Shown here piece by piece: positions 8,025 to 17,063 of a stretch of 34,136 nucleotides of DNA (the first letter of the stretch is position 1; each line of letters opens with the position of its first letter). The notes beneath the pieces were generated by a model. The model was given only the letters and a program-made list of their open reading frames with translations, searched no databases and was not told the origin of the DNA. The stretch covers positions 1-34,136 of IMG/VR virus record IMGVR_UViG_3300046810_000233; one strand, given 5' to 3'. The DNA is from a virus. The translations under genes were made by a program, and so were the position numbers.

Positions 8025-8288
8025 TCAGCTCCCGCCCCCGCGGTGATTCATCATGGCGCCAAATTCTTTCCAGCCGCGCCAGACCTGAAGAGCGAACTTG
8101 GCAACCACAATCAGCAGGCCCAGGTAGCGAAAGGCGTTCGCGCCCAGTACCGGCTGTAGGACCGGCAGTTGGGAATCTAGCCAAGCGAGGATCGAATCGG
8201 CGAACGGGTACAGCGCCAGGAGCACGGCCCACACGTTGTTGCGCGCGACCTGCAGCCAGGCCAGCAGCTTTTTCTTCATCGTCTTCAT
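8025..8288 (-). CDS. Small membrane protein, holin candidate
   Basis: 87 residues with a basic N-terminus, a first hydrophobic segment (about 20-36) and a second (about 52-70, YLGLLIVVAKFAL), then a short polar end. It sits directly upstream of the endolysin, where holins usually lie. A two-helix protein of this kind could be a pinholin or holin that triggers a SAR endolysin. The identity rests on position and topology only. Confidence 0.6.
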   Translation of the reverse strand: MKTMKKKLLAWLQVARNNVWAVLLALYPFADSILAWLDSQLPVLQPVLGANAFRYLGLLIVVAKFALQVWRGWKEFGAMMNHRGGGS

Positions 8289-8289
8289 G

Positions 8290-8550
8290 TCATCCTTTCG
8301 GGAGGTGCTGAACCAGCCAAGTCAGCCCGGCGCCCATCGTTGAGGCAGCGCCGCCGACCATCATCAGCGTCTTCCAGCCGCCGCGGGCCTCCGAAAGAGT
8401 AAGCAGCACTTGATCCAGTTTCAGGGTCAGTTGCCGATTGCTCTCTTGGAGTCCTTCGACACTGGTTGAGAGGTGCGCGACCTGGACTTCGAGGCGCGCG
8501 ATGTCGATACGGGCCGTTGCGAGCGCCTCGGTCAAATCAAGTGTTGGCAT
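8290..8550 (-). CDS. Coiled-coil plus one-helix protein, second holin-type candidate
   Basis: 86 residues. The first 55 form a heptad-like helix (ARIDIARLEVQVAHLSTSVE) and one membrane helix follows near the C-terminus (LMMVGGAASTMGAGLTWLV). The layout resembles XhlA-type hemolysin/holin-associated proteins. The start overlaps the end of the papain-like hydrolase gene by 19 bp. It may be the holin itself or a partner or antiholin of the 8025-8288 protein. Confidence 0.6.
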   Translation of the reverse strand: MPTLDLTEALATARIDIARLEVQVAHLSTSVEGLQESNRQLTLKLDQVLLTLSEARGGWKTLMMVGGAASTMGAGLTWLVQHLPKG

Positions 8551-9029
8551 TGAGCCGGCCCATAAAAAAAACCCGCCGGAGCGGGCTGGTTGAGAAAGCT
8601 GAGCGCCGCGTGCAGCGTCCCAGGGTCGAAACGTTCAGGATTCGGCATGCCGAGCGCCGCGGCGCAGGCCTCGGAGCAGAACCACTTCCGCTTGTCATCA
8701 GCAACCGGCGACAGCACGAAGTGGACGTTCCCGAGCAGGTCGTAGGGCTGGCCCTCGTGATTGATGAACCAGTACCAGGCTGCGTTTTCGTCCATGTGGT
8801 CGGGCAGCGGGACGATGTCCCACAGCGCCCTGTCAAATTCGATCGACTTGAACCGCACGCCGCCGTCCATCGCGGACGACGACGCGGCATAGCTGAAGCC
8901 TGTCTTCGGTCCGTCAGCGAGAATCAGCTCGACGTGCGAATACGGGCTGCGCGTCCACCAGCGCACCAAGCGGTTGTAAATGCCCGGCAGGCCTGCGTGC
9001 GTGCCCTTGTAGAAGGCGGCGCGCAGCAT
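8532..9029 (-). CDS. Papain-like cysteine hydrolase (NlpC/P60-superfamily, YiiX-like) of a phage
   Basis: 165 residues from ATG 9029, which shares a base with the preceding TGA (TGATG). A conserved SPYSHVEL near residue 30 supplies a His, and FCSEACAAALG supplies a Cys after it. This His-before-Cys order is typical of the permuted papain-like group. Genes like this are common among phage tail and lysis genes and are often mislabelled. A role in cleaving peptidoglycan peptides, on the virion or during lysis, is likely but not shown. The C-terminus is written by a terminator hairpin. Confidence 0.65.
   Translation of the reverse strand: MLRAAFYKGTHAGLPGIYNRLVRWWTRSPYSHVELILADGPKTGFSYAASSSAMDGGVRFKSIEFDRALWDIVPLPDHMDENAAWYWFINHEGQPYDLLGNVHFVLSPVADDKRKWFCSEACAAALGMPNPERFDPGTLHAALSFLNQPAPAGFFYGPAQCQHLI
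8564..8585 (-). terminator. Intrinsic terminator embedded in the last codons before the lysis cassette
   Basis: On the minus strand CCCGC-TCCG-GCGGG is followed at once by eight T residues. The hairpin and U-tract encode the end of the papain-like hydrolase (Ala-Gly-Phe-Phe-Tyr), so it lies within a gene. Transcripts of the downstream lysis genes must pass it, either by antitermination or because translating ribosomes melt the hairpin. Confidence 0.7.
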
Positions 9030-9469
9030 CACAGCCCCGCCGCCGTGATGAACAACTGGTCGAGAGCCTCGTCGTCCAGACCGAGCGCCTGGCCCAGCAT
9101 GCCGACCAGCGACCGACTGCGCACGACGCTGCTCGAGTAGTCCCACTCGATGCGTGCCGTTTCCTTCTCCGGGCTGGGGAGTGAGTCGATGGCCGCTTCG
9201 ACCAGCGACAGCTTGCCGGCGCCGAGCAGTGCGAGCCGAGCCTGCCGCATGGTGACCTGTTCCGGTACAGCCACAGGCGCGGGCGGCGCGGGCGGCGCTA
9301 ACTCGATACCGTCGCGCGCATCATTGGCGCGGTAATTGACCCAGTCGGCGGCCAAGGCCTCCTCGATCACGATCATGCGGCCAGCGTGATCCTCGGGCGG
9401 CACCTGGAGGAAGCAACCGTCCAGCTTGCCGTTTTCGTCATATGTTACATATTGAACGTTTTCCATCAT
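9029..9469 (-). CDS. Phage tail-fibre-associated protein
   Basis: 146 residues. The N-terminal part begins with NVQYVTYDENGKLDG, a short strand-rich segment often seen in proteins following fibre genes. A proline-rich linker (APPAPPAPVAVPEQ) leads to a helical C-terminal domain (TMRQARLALLGAGKL ... LGLDDEALDQLF), a type common in phage tail assembly or fibre accessory proteins. It overlaps the fibre gene upstream by four bases. It could be a fibre chaperone or a minor tail component. Confidence 0.55.
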   Translation of the reverse strand: MMENVQYVTYDENGKLDGCFLQVPPEDHAGRMIVIEEALAADWVNYRANDARDGIELAPPAPPAPVAVPEQVTMRQARLALLGAGKLSLVEAAIDSLPSPEKETARIEWDYSSSVVRSRSLVGMLGQALGLDDEALDQLFITAAGL

Positions 9470-10467
9470 CCAACCTTCTTGAACAGAATCTCGAAATAAA
9501 CTTCCGTGGCCGAGGCGCTCGCAGGCTGAGCCGGGCCTGCGCTGCTGCCAGTGGTGTAGCGGCGCAGCTGGAAAACTTTCGGCGTCGCGATGGTGAACTT
9601 GCCTCGCAAGATCGCCCGCGAGGTGTCGCTTGAAGAGCTGTTGCTCGAACTCGATGTGCCGTAGTCCGTGTAAGCGGTGTCCGTTACGCTGTAGAGCATC
9701 GCCTTGTGGGTGAGGGCGCTGCCGTAGGCCACGGTGGTCCCCTCGTATTCATATGTGCCAGCCGGCAGCGTGACTTGATTGCTCGCCAGCGAAGCGCCAG
9801 AAATCTCGTTGACCTTCACCGTGTTCAGCACGCACTGTACGACGCCGAACGCGCCTGCCGAGGACGATGCCGTGCCGCTGGGCTGCTCTTCGCGTACATA
9901 CAGAATCGGGAACGTAGCAGCGCTGCCGGTATCGCCCTTGTCGCCGGTGCGCTGGAAGGACAGCACGACCTGGTCCGCCTGAGCGAAAGGACTTGCTGCA
10001 CTAAATGCCACACACGCAACCGTGAACTGTCGATAGCCGGCGGGCGTGGTCATCGCGGTCAAGCTGAACACGAGAAACTTCGACGCATCGCCTGCTTTCT
10101 CAATGCGAATCTGGCCGAGCGATGTTGTACTGGTCGAATCGTCGAAGGTGTTCAGCAGGTTTGTGTAGTCGATATTGTCAGATCCGACGACATCCGTAAC
10201 TATGGCAGTGGCTGCGTTTTGCGTCGCGCTGTTCAGCCGCAGCCAGCCAGCGGTCGGGTCCGCCATCGTCGTACCCAGGTCGACCTTGTAGGGGACCTTG
10301 TTGGCACCGCCCGCAGCAGAGATGTTCATGCTGGCTTCGGTTGCGTTGATTTGCTGGAGCGCGACCGGTAAGTCCTGCATGAAGCCGGCCATGTTGTTAT
10401 CGAACGTCTGCTGATCCTGTGTTCGCGCGGGCATCGAGGATGGATCGAGGAATTTGGTGATCGCCAT
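9466..10467 (-). CDS. Tail fibre or receptor-binding protein
   Basis: 333 residues. The N-terminus is helical and Gln/Asn-rich, the middle contains TGDKGDTGSAATF, a short collagen-like turn often found at fibre joints, and the C-terminus is strand-rich with a Ser-rich loop (GTSSSSNSSSSDTS), suggesting a trimeric jelly-roll head. It follows directly on the gene at 10467-12038 and ends where the accessory gene starts. It is the best candidate for host recognition. No enzyme motif is seen. Confidence 0.6.
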   Translation of the reverse strand: MAITKFLDPSSMPARTQDQQTFDNNMAGFMQDLPVALQQINATEASMNISAAGGANKVPYKVDLGTTMADPTAGWLRLNSATQNAATAIVTDVVGSDNIDYTNLLNTFDDSTSTTSLGQIRIEKAGDASKFLVFSLTAMTTPAGYRQFTVACVAFSAASPFAQADQVVLSFQRTGDKGDTGSAATFPILYVREEQPSGTASSSAGAFGVVQCVLNTVKVNEISGASLASNQVTLPAGTYEYEGTTVAYGSALTHKAMLYSVTDTAYTDYGTSSSSNSSSSDTSRAILRGKFTIATPKVFQLRRYTTGSSAGPAQPASASATEVYFEILFKKVG

Positions 10468-12038
10468 TAAACGGCACCTCCGATTGTGAGATTCATGAGC
10501 GAGCGAGTCGCGTACTGGATGACGTTCTTGAAGCTTTCATACCGGCCGTAGACCGCCGTGCTGCCGTACGGCCCACCAACCCAGACGACCGGCTTTTGCC
10601 GGATTTCAAAGAGACGCGCCTGCAGGTAGTCGATCTGGTCGTTGTCGACCATGACGTCACAGCTCATACGCTTGGCGTACGGCCGAATTACGGTGCTACT
10701 GGTGCCGTCAAAGTTGAAGGTCGTGCTCGAGTAGTCCTTGCCCTCGGTCGACAGCCCCCTCAACGTTGGTCCGAACTCCTCGACCGGGCCGATCGCGCAC
10801 ATGCCGCACTTGGCCGTGCCGCCTATCTTGCGCAGGCTGATCGTTACCAGGGCGTTGGCGTAGACCGGTAGCCTCAGGGTCAGGAAGTAGTCTTTGCGCT
10901 TGATTCGCTTGAAAGCCCAGTTGAAGAACGAGCTACCCGAATTCAATTCGACAAGCGATTTCGTTTCACCGTATACCCGGCCCTCCACTTTGTCGACGAC
11001 GCTGATTCGCACCTCGTCGGCAAACAGATTACCCAGGTACAGGCCCTGGCTGATCGCTTGCGGCGACAGCACGAGTAGGACCTCGTCAGGGTTGCTCGTC
11101 TGAGTGTTGTTGTACTGGTCCAGCATGGCCCAGCGGTTCGTAGCTCCTCGCGGCGTCCAGGCGGTCGTGTCGGTTGGCGCTTTGTTGACGTTACTGGCGA
11201 TGAGCGACTGGTAGACGCTATGGGTCGCGGGGTCGTAGACCTTGTCGTCCTTGGCATAGGTAGTCGACGTGCTGTACGTCGGTTCGACGATCGTCACGTT
11301 GGAATACACCAGGCCGGCACCGGCACCAATGACGTCGGCAGGGCGGGTGGCAGCTGCGCCAGCGGTCTGGACATAGCTGGAAGGCGCTGAACCAGTTTCG
11401 ATCTGGCACATGGTGATGTACACGTCAACGGGTGCTGCCATGGCCCTATTGAGAAACACCACCGGGTACACGCCACCAGTGCTGCCTACAGGCTGACCGT
11501 CCGGGCCTGCACCTGAGATCCGGCTTAGGCGCCCCACGAACTGTGCCGAGTTAGACGCGCTGAGAATAACCTGCGTGAAACCGCTGTGGCCGGTGAAATA
11601 CACGGCGATTTCCTCGGTGCCGGTAAGGGCCCTCGACAGGCTGACAAAAGCACTCCACGCGTACGTAACCTGCCCGGTGACGGCTGCGGGCGTCGTCCCG
11701 GTGCGCTCTGCCCGGCAGTTCGCATAGCCCGATGTCATCGCCGCGTCAAATGTTAGCTTAGCGCAGGCCTTGCCAGCGTACGAGACCGCTGAGGCGTAGC
11801 CAGGCGGGGTCGATCCAACCAGCGCCCATGCGTCGCCGCTCTCACTGTACGGCAGCAGGTTCGTTGCGGCCGGCTCGACCAGTGCGTACGGCGCTTTCGT
11901 CAGATCGCTCGGGTCATAGGTCACAGCCAGAGTGTTGGCCGGCACCTGTACGAGCGTGCCGGTGCGGTCATATACCCACTTGGGCGACGCGCGTGTACAG
12001 GCCACATCGCCCAGGGTTACGGGGTCAACAATAATCAT
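10467..12038 (-). CDS. Large tail protein with carbohydrate-binding features
   Basis: 523 residues from ATG 12038, preceded by AAAGGA and overlapping the tape measure stop as ATGA. The N-terminal half holds a jelly-roll-like region (about 75-215) of the type found in carbohydrate-binding domains. Around 265-300 is YAKDDKVYDPATHSVYQS followed by PTDTTAWTPRG, reminiscent of chitin-binding CBM5/12 modules. It is the first gene after the tape measure, so it probably builds the tail tip. No lambda M, L, I or J relative is present, and this protein may replace several of them. Confidence 0.6.
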   Translation of the reverse strand: MIIVDPVTLGDVACTRASPKWVYDRTGTLVQVPANTLAVTYDPSDLTKAPYALVEPAATNLLPYSESGDAWALVGSTPPGYASAVSYAGKACAKLTFDAAMTSGYANCRAERTGTTPAAVTGQVTYAWSAFVSLSRALTGTEEIAVYFTGHSGFTQVILSASNSAQFVGRLSRISGAGPDGQPVGSTGGVYPVVFLNRAMAAPVDVYITMCQIETGSAPSSYVQTAGAAATRPADVIGAGAGLVYSNVTIVEPTYSTSTTYAKDDKVYDPATHSVYQSLIASNVNKAPTDTTAWTPRGATNRWAMLDQYNNTQTSNPDEVLLVLSPQAISQGLYLGNLFADEVRISVVDKVEGRVYGETKSLVELNSGSSFFNWAFKRIKRKDYFLTLRLPVYANALVTISLRKIGGTAKCGMCAIGPVEEFGPTLRGLSTEGKDYSSTTFNFDGTSSTVIRPYAKRMSCDVMVDNDQIDYLQARLFEIRQKPVVWVGGPYGSTAVYGRYESFKNVIQYATRSLMNLTIGGAV

Positions 12039-15000
12039 GCAGTCCTTTCTGCCGGCATGCCGGTTGCATCCCACTTCTCCAATGCCTCGCCGGCCTGCTG
12101 CGTACCTTTGGCGATGCCACGGTTCTCGGCGCTATTCGCTTCCTTGAACTGACGCACTTCGTCGCGCAGCGCCTTGATCTCAGCGACCAGTGCAGCGCTG
12201 TCACCGCCGCCGGCTCGCGCCAGCAGCGCCGCAGTCTGGTTGCTGCTCCAGATCCGCGACGGCCCGGTAGCTTCCAGTTCGGGACCGTTCTCGCCAACGA
12301 TGCGCAGGCCGCCGCGGAACAGGCCACCGGACGCAAAGCCAGGGATGCCCAGCTTTCGCTGGTGATCCTTGTACTCCTGCGAGCTCATGAAACCCAGGCG
12401 GATAGCATCGAGGCTTTCGCCCTTCGCCAATACCCCTTGCCAGTACTGGAGGCCAGCCTGATCCGGAGCCCGGCCGAGCAGGTCCTGGTAGAAGCCGGCG
12501 ATGGTTGCCGTGCCGCCCACGACCGGGTTCGACTGCGCCGAGCCGATCGACGACTGGAACGCTGCCATGGCTTGCGCCAGGGTCAGCGTTGCAACCGACT
12601 GCCCGTTCAGCGCATCGATCTGCGCTTGACCATTTGCCACGATGTCATCGAGGCGCTTGATCTGCTCCTGCAATGCATCGAGCGAGCGCTGCTCCACCGT
12701 GAGCTGATCGTCCGTCAGGTCGCCCAGCTGCGCGATGTCGGCCTGGGTTTGGTACAGGTCGCGCAGGTAGTCGGTGTACGAGCTGAATTGCGAGCTCGCG
12801 TCCTGCGTTACCGCGCTCAGGGCGTCCTTTAGGCTATCGGCATCTGGCAGCGGGCCGCCGGCCTTGGCAATCGCCAGCGCAGCGCGGATCTGCGCCTGGC
12901 CGAACGCACGCTCTGCCACCTTCTGGTCCGGAGACTTGAGGCTGTCGAGCGTGCTGCGCAGGGACTGCGACAGCGACTTGAGCTTATTGAGGGCAGCAGT
13001 GTGCGAGTCGACTGACGATTGGATCGCCGACTTCTCGCGTGACACGACCTTCTGCAGCGCCGAGTAAGCGTCGTTGACGCCGGCGAACATCGTGCTGGCT
13101 GCATCCTTCACGGCCTGCATCGCTGCCGCTGCCTTGTCGACCGCTTCGGCCGCCGCATCCGCTGCCGGGTGCACCTGGGCGAATGCTTCCGCCAGGGCCA
13201 GCAGAGAATCCAACTGCTTCGCGCCCGACTCGGTCGGTGCGGCGCCGGAAGTAATCAGGCTGTTGACCAAGGCCTTGAACTCGTCCCTGGTGGCAGGGAT
13301 TGTGCTGAGGCCTAGACTCGACAGCGCCTTATCCAACGCCTCGGCTACTGGCTTGATCCGCTCCGCATCCGTCAAGAAGTTCTGGTTGAAGAACGCCGCT
13401 TGGGACGACAGAGCCGACAGGCCGCCGGCCATGTCGATCAGCTGTTCGCGCGCCTTGGCAGACCCGATGCCGGCCTCACCGAACAACTGCGAGGCAGAGA
13501 AGCCCAGCAGCTGCGCGATCTGGTCCGTGCCGCGGAAGTCTGTCGCCAGCCGCTCGAGCGCCGCCGATGCGGTCTCACCCGACTTCGACAGCTCGCCCAG
13601 GTTCGGGACCAGCTTCTTCGCGATCTCGTCGCCGATACCACTGAAGAAGTCCGTGACGGCCTGCTGATCCTTGCTTGCGTCGCCGGTCAGCTTCAGATCG
13701 AAGACTTTCGAATAGTCCTTGATCCAGTCCGCTTGCACACCCAACGACATCGCGAAGCCGGACGACGCCGACTCGATCGCCGCAAGACCTTGGGTGAACT
13801 GCTTGACCATTGCATCGGTCAGCGCTTTGGTGTCTGTCCCGTTTTTATCCGAGCGGAACCAGCCGCCATCCTGATGCCAGGCCGAGTAGCTTTGACCAGT
13901 CAGGCTCGACGCCGACAGCGTGCCGCTGATGCCCTGGTCACGGATCTCCTTTGGGCCCATGCCGAAAGCGCGATTTGCAAGGCCGCTAATTGCGCCGGCA
14001 ACAGCGCCACCAATGGGCCCGAAGATGGCACTCGCAACAGCAGTGCCGATCTTCTCGGCCGTCATAACGCCTGAGCCAGTTTCGTACTTGCCAGAGATCG
14101 CCGAATTCAGCGTAGAGCCAATCCCATAGCCCGCAAGCGTGCCGCCGACCTGCCCAGCCCAGTATGCGGTTGGCGTCAGCGCCTGGCCGCTCGCCGTGGC
14201 GTAGCCCTGAGACGCCAGCGGGTTGTATCCCGCCGCTGTCATGCCCTTTTGCACGCCGCCGGCAATCAGATCAGGGATGCCGCTCAGGCCGCCGGTAATC
14301 GCCTTGTACATACTCGATGCTGCTTGAGCTGCACTGATCGGGTTCGTGCTGTCGTTCGTCACCCCGTAGGCGTTTGGTTGGCCCGCGATTTCGCCGGCGA
14401 TCGCCGTTTGGCTTACACCCAGGTAGCTGCCGACCAGTTGAACAACGATCGGTCGAGCGAACATTTTGTAGATCGAGTCAGCTACCGTCGTCTTGAACGT
14501 CGTGACGAGCGATCGGGTGAACGACTTCCAGCCGTCCATGCCGTTGTTCAGCATGTCAGCAAAGCCCTGCTGGAAGACTTGACCGTACTGATCGACGGCC
14601 AGGCGCCATTGCGTGACCATCTGATCCTTGTAAGATCCACGCGTCTGCGCGTCGCCGAGGTCGCGCAGCGCTTGAGCCTGTTCTCGATAAAGCTTCGCCA
14701 GCTCTTCGCCCCCTGGGATAGCGTCCTGCGCTGCCGCAGCTTCTTCCTTGAGTGCTGCTGCATTCTGCAGCCGCGCCGCTCGCAACTCGGCAACCTGGGT
14801 CGTGCTCAGCCCGATCTCTTGGTTGTACTGGAACTGTGCTTCGACTTGGGCGATCAGGCCGTCACGCTCTGCCGTTGCGGCGACGATGCCACTACGATCA
14901 AGTGCGTCAGAAAGCTGCCGGCGCCGATCCAGCAGAAGTGCCAGATCGTTTTCTCGCTGCTGCTTTCGACTCGCTCGCTGCTCATCGAGCACGTCGAGCT

Positions 15001-17062
15001 GACCTTCGAGGTCAGCTTGCTCTTTCTGGCTGTTCGCCTTCAGCTTTATTTGAGCTAGCTCCGCCTGGAGCAGTTTTTCCTTCCTGTCGAAAGCCTTGAT
15101 CTCGGCATCGGCAGTCGCGTTGATCGCCTGCGTCTCGCTCATGTCGCCGAGTGCACGCTGTGTCTGGATTCGCGCCAGCTCACGCTGCTGCACGACGTCA
15201 GCAACCTGGTCGCGCCGCTTCAATGCAGCGATGTTCGACTCGATGCCGGCGTTGTACAGGTCGGAATAGGACTTCCGAATATCTGCAAGACGCTTTGCGA
15301 TCAGCTCTTCGCGTGCCGCCGGCGATTTGTCTGCAAATGCTGCTTTGCCTTCGTTGCGCGCCCTTTCCAAATCGCGCTCGAGTTGTGCCTGACGGCTCAA
15401 GAACTTGTTGCCATCGTCAAGCCATTTATTACGCGCCTGAGTAATTTGCGCCGCATCGGCCTCGGCCTTTGCCGCGGCCCTCGCTGCACCGTCCTTGTCT
15501 CGAATAGCATTGATCGCACGCTTGTTCGCGTCCAGCTCGGCTTCGTACACCGCAATATCGGCCGGCAGATTGCGCTTTCGGGCGCGCGACAGGCTCTCCT
15601 CGATCTTGGCGCGATCGTCGAGCAGCCCGTTGATCTTGTCGAAGTTACTAGCCTCACGACCGCCGGCAAAGTCGATCACCGAATCAACGGCGCCACTGAC
15701 GGCGCCCTTGATCCGGATCCAGCCACGCTCCCAGTCAGTCAAGGCGTCGAGCACCTTCTGCCGCTGGCGGTCGATCCCATCGGCGTAGGCCTTTTGAGCG
15801 ACATCTGCCGCTTCTTGGGCGCGCCCCTGATCCTGCAGCGCTTTTACCTGGGCATACGTAGCCGCGGTGATGAAGTGGTATTTCTCATTGATCTTGTCGA
15901 GCGCGGCCAGCGGGGCCCGGCCCAGTTCCGCGAATTCGGCGGCCGTGTCTGCCACGCTGCGCCCGATCACCTTCTGAACATCAACCGCGACGGCGCCGAA
16001 GCGCTGCAGGTTCTCCGCCGACACTTGGCCGGTCGACACCAGCGCGTTTAGGGCTTCGGCGGCTGCGCCTTGCGAGCCGCTCACGGCCGCGATCTGACGC
16101 GCGGCCTGGGAGAGCTGGTCGACGGTTGCGCCGGCAGCGTTCCCGGTGACCGCGATCGCGCGGGCGTAGCCCGAAGCCTCTTCGGCGCCCGCCTTGTAGG
16201 CCAGCGCCAGGGCGACCGCGGCTGCTGCGGCTACGGTGTACGGGTTGATCAGGCCAACGACGTAACCACCGAGAGCACGCGCGGCGGCGCCGGTGCTGCC
16301 GAAAGTGTCGCGCAGCTGACCGCCTTGCTGCAGTAGAACCGTCAGCGGCGCCTGACCGGCCTGCAGTGAAGTCACTATATCGGTGAACTGCATAGGCACT
16401 TGGCGCAGCGCATTTGCAGTCTGGGCAGCGGACACGCCGGTACGGGTCAAACCTCCTTCGGCTTCCCGCAATCTAGCGATGAAGGGGGCTGCGTGATCGG
16501 AAACACCTAGCTGCGCAGCGCGAAGCTCGAGCAATTCCACACGGGTGCGCCCAATGGCATTCACCTGATCCTGCAGCGACGCGACGAAGTTATCCCGCGT
16601 TGCCTGCGCCTGCGCCAGCTCCCTTTGCGCTGCGGCCGCCGCGCGCGCCGCCTCAGCAGCTCGTGTCTGCGCTGCCTGCTGCTCTGCTGCAGTATGAGCA
16701 GCATTGGCCTGAGCCTGCTCGACAGCACGCAATTGCGCGAGGTAGGGCGTCAAAGTGTTTGGGTCAATGCCGCGCTGACGGGCCAAAACCTCGTAATATT
16801 GCGCCGTCGCGCGACCGCCAGATTCCATGGCAGCGGTTGTGCGCTGGATAGACCCGATGATGCTGCGGCTGGCGGCGTCGACGTTTCGCGAGGATGTAGA
16901 AGCGCCAGAGCCGACGCCAGCAACCGCACGCTCTGCGCGCTCACCGGCCTGGGTGACCTGCTGCGCCATCTGGCCGGCCTGCTGCCCGATCTCCTGGAAT
17001 CCTGCACGGGTGCGAGTAGTGTCTACCTCGGCAACAAGCTGTACGCGGCGCTCTTCGGTCAT
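12035..17062 (-). CDS. Tape measure protein with a C-terminal DUF4214-like segment
   Basis: 1675 residues, by far the longest gene. Residues 1-210 are Ala/Gln-rich coiled coil. About 215-465 match the prophage tail-length tape measure domain (MQFTDIVTSLQAGQAPLTVL). Hydrophobic glycine-rich stretches follow in the middle (about 930-1060), then further coiled coil. At about 1520-1565 is FYQDLLGRAPDQAGLQYW, a DUF4214 signature, and then FASGGLFRGG and GENGPELE near the end. At roughly 1.5 angstrom per residue this predicts a flexible tail near 250 nm. The gene sits directly after the G-T chaperone, as in lambda. Confidence 0.95.
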   Translation of the reverse strand: MTEERRVQLVAEVDTTRTRAGFQEIGQQAGQMAQQVTQAGERAERAVAGVGSGASTSSRNVDAASRSIIGSIQRTTAAMESGGRATAQYYEVLARQRGIDPNTLTPYLAQLRAVEQAQANAAHTAAEQQAAQTRAAEAARAAAAAQRELAQAQATRDNFVASLQDQVNAIGRTRVELLELRAAQLGVSDHAAPFIARLREAEGGLTRTGVSAAQTANALRQVPMQFTDIVTSLQAGQAPLTVLLQQGGQLRDTFGSTGAAARALGGYVVGLINPYTVAAAAAVALALAYKAGAEEASGYARAIAVTGNAAGATVDQLSQAARQIAAVSGSQGAAAEALNALVSTGQVSAENLQRFGAVAVDVQKVIGRSVADTAAEFAELGRAPLAALDKINEKYHFITAATYAQVKALQDQGRAQEAADVAQKAYADGIDRQRQKVLDALTDWERGWIRIKGAVSGAVDSVIDFAGGREASNFDKINGLLDDRAKIEESLSRARKRNLPADIAVYEAELDANKRAINAIRDKDGAARAAAKAEADAAQITQARNKWLDDGNKFLSRQAQLERDLERARNEGKAAFADKSPAAREELIAKRLADIRKSYSDLYNAGIESNIAALKRRDQVADVVQQRELARIQTQRALGDMSETQAINATADAEIKAFDRKEKLLQAELAQIKLKANSQKEQADLEGQLDVLDEQRASRKQQRENDLALLLDRRRQLSDALDRSGIVAATAERDGLIAQVEAQFQYNQEIGLSTTQVAELRAARLQNAAALKEEAAAAQDAIPGGEELAKLYREQAQALRDLGDAQTRGSYKDQMVTQWRLAVDQYGQVFQQGFADMLNNGMDGWKSFTRSLVTTFKTTVADSIYKMFARPIVVQLVGSYLGVSQTAIAGEIAGQPNAYGVTNDSTNPISAAQAASSMYKAITGGLSGIPDLIAGGVQKGMTAAGYNPLASQGYATASGQALTPTAYWAGQVGGTLAGYGIGSTLNSAISGKYETGSGVMTAEKIGTAVASAIFGPIGGAVAGAISGLANRAFGMGPKEIRDQGISGTLSASSLTGQSYSAWHQDGGWFRSDKNGTDTKALTDAMVKQFTQGLAAIESASSGFAMSLGVQADWIKDYSKVFDLKLTGDASKDQQAVTDFFSGIGDEIAKKLVPNLGELSKSGETASAALERLATDFRGTDQIAQLLGFSASQLFGEAGIGSAKAREQLIDMAGGLSALSSQAAFFNQNFLTDAERIKPVAEALDKALSSLGLSTIPATRDEFKALVNSLITSGAAPTESGAKQLDSLLALAEAFAQVHPAADAAAEAVDKAAAAMQAVKDAASTMFAGVNDAYSALQKVVSREKSAIQSSVDSHTAALNKLKSLSQSLRSTLDSLKSPDQKVAERAFGQAQIRAALAIAKAGGPLPDADSLKDALSAVTQDASSQFSSYTDYLRDLYQTQADIAQLGDLTDDQLTVEQRSLDALQEQIKRLDDIVANGQAQIDALNGQSVATLTLAQAMAAFQSSIGSAQSNPVVGGTATIAGFYQDLLGRAPDQAGLQYWQGVLAKGESLDAIRLGFMSSQEYKDHQRKLGIPGFASGGLFRGGLRIVGENGPELEATGPSRIWSSNQTAALLARAGGGDSAALVAEIKALRDEVRQFKEANSAENRGIAKGTQQAGEALEKWDATGMPAERTA

Positions 17063-17063
17063 G

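Noticed and set aside
7063-9140. Long plus-strand frames opposite the lysis genes
   Set aside because: GC-rich antisense shadows with Arg/Ala-rich products and no ribosome binding sites.
13900-14160. Possible recombination or pore domain as a separate gene within the tape measure
   Set aside because: The reading frame is continuous and glycine-rich hydrophobic patches are normal in tape measure proteins.
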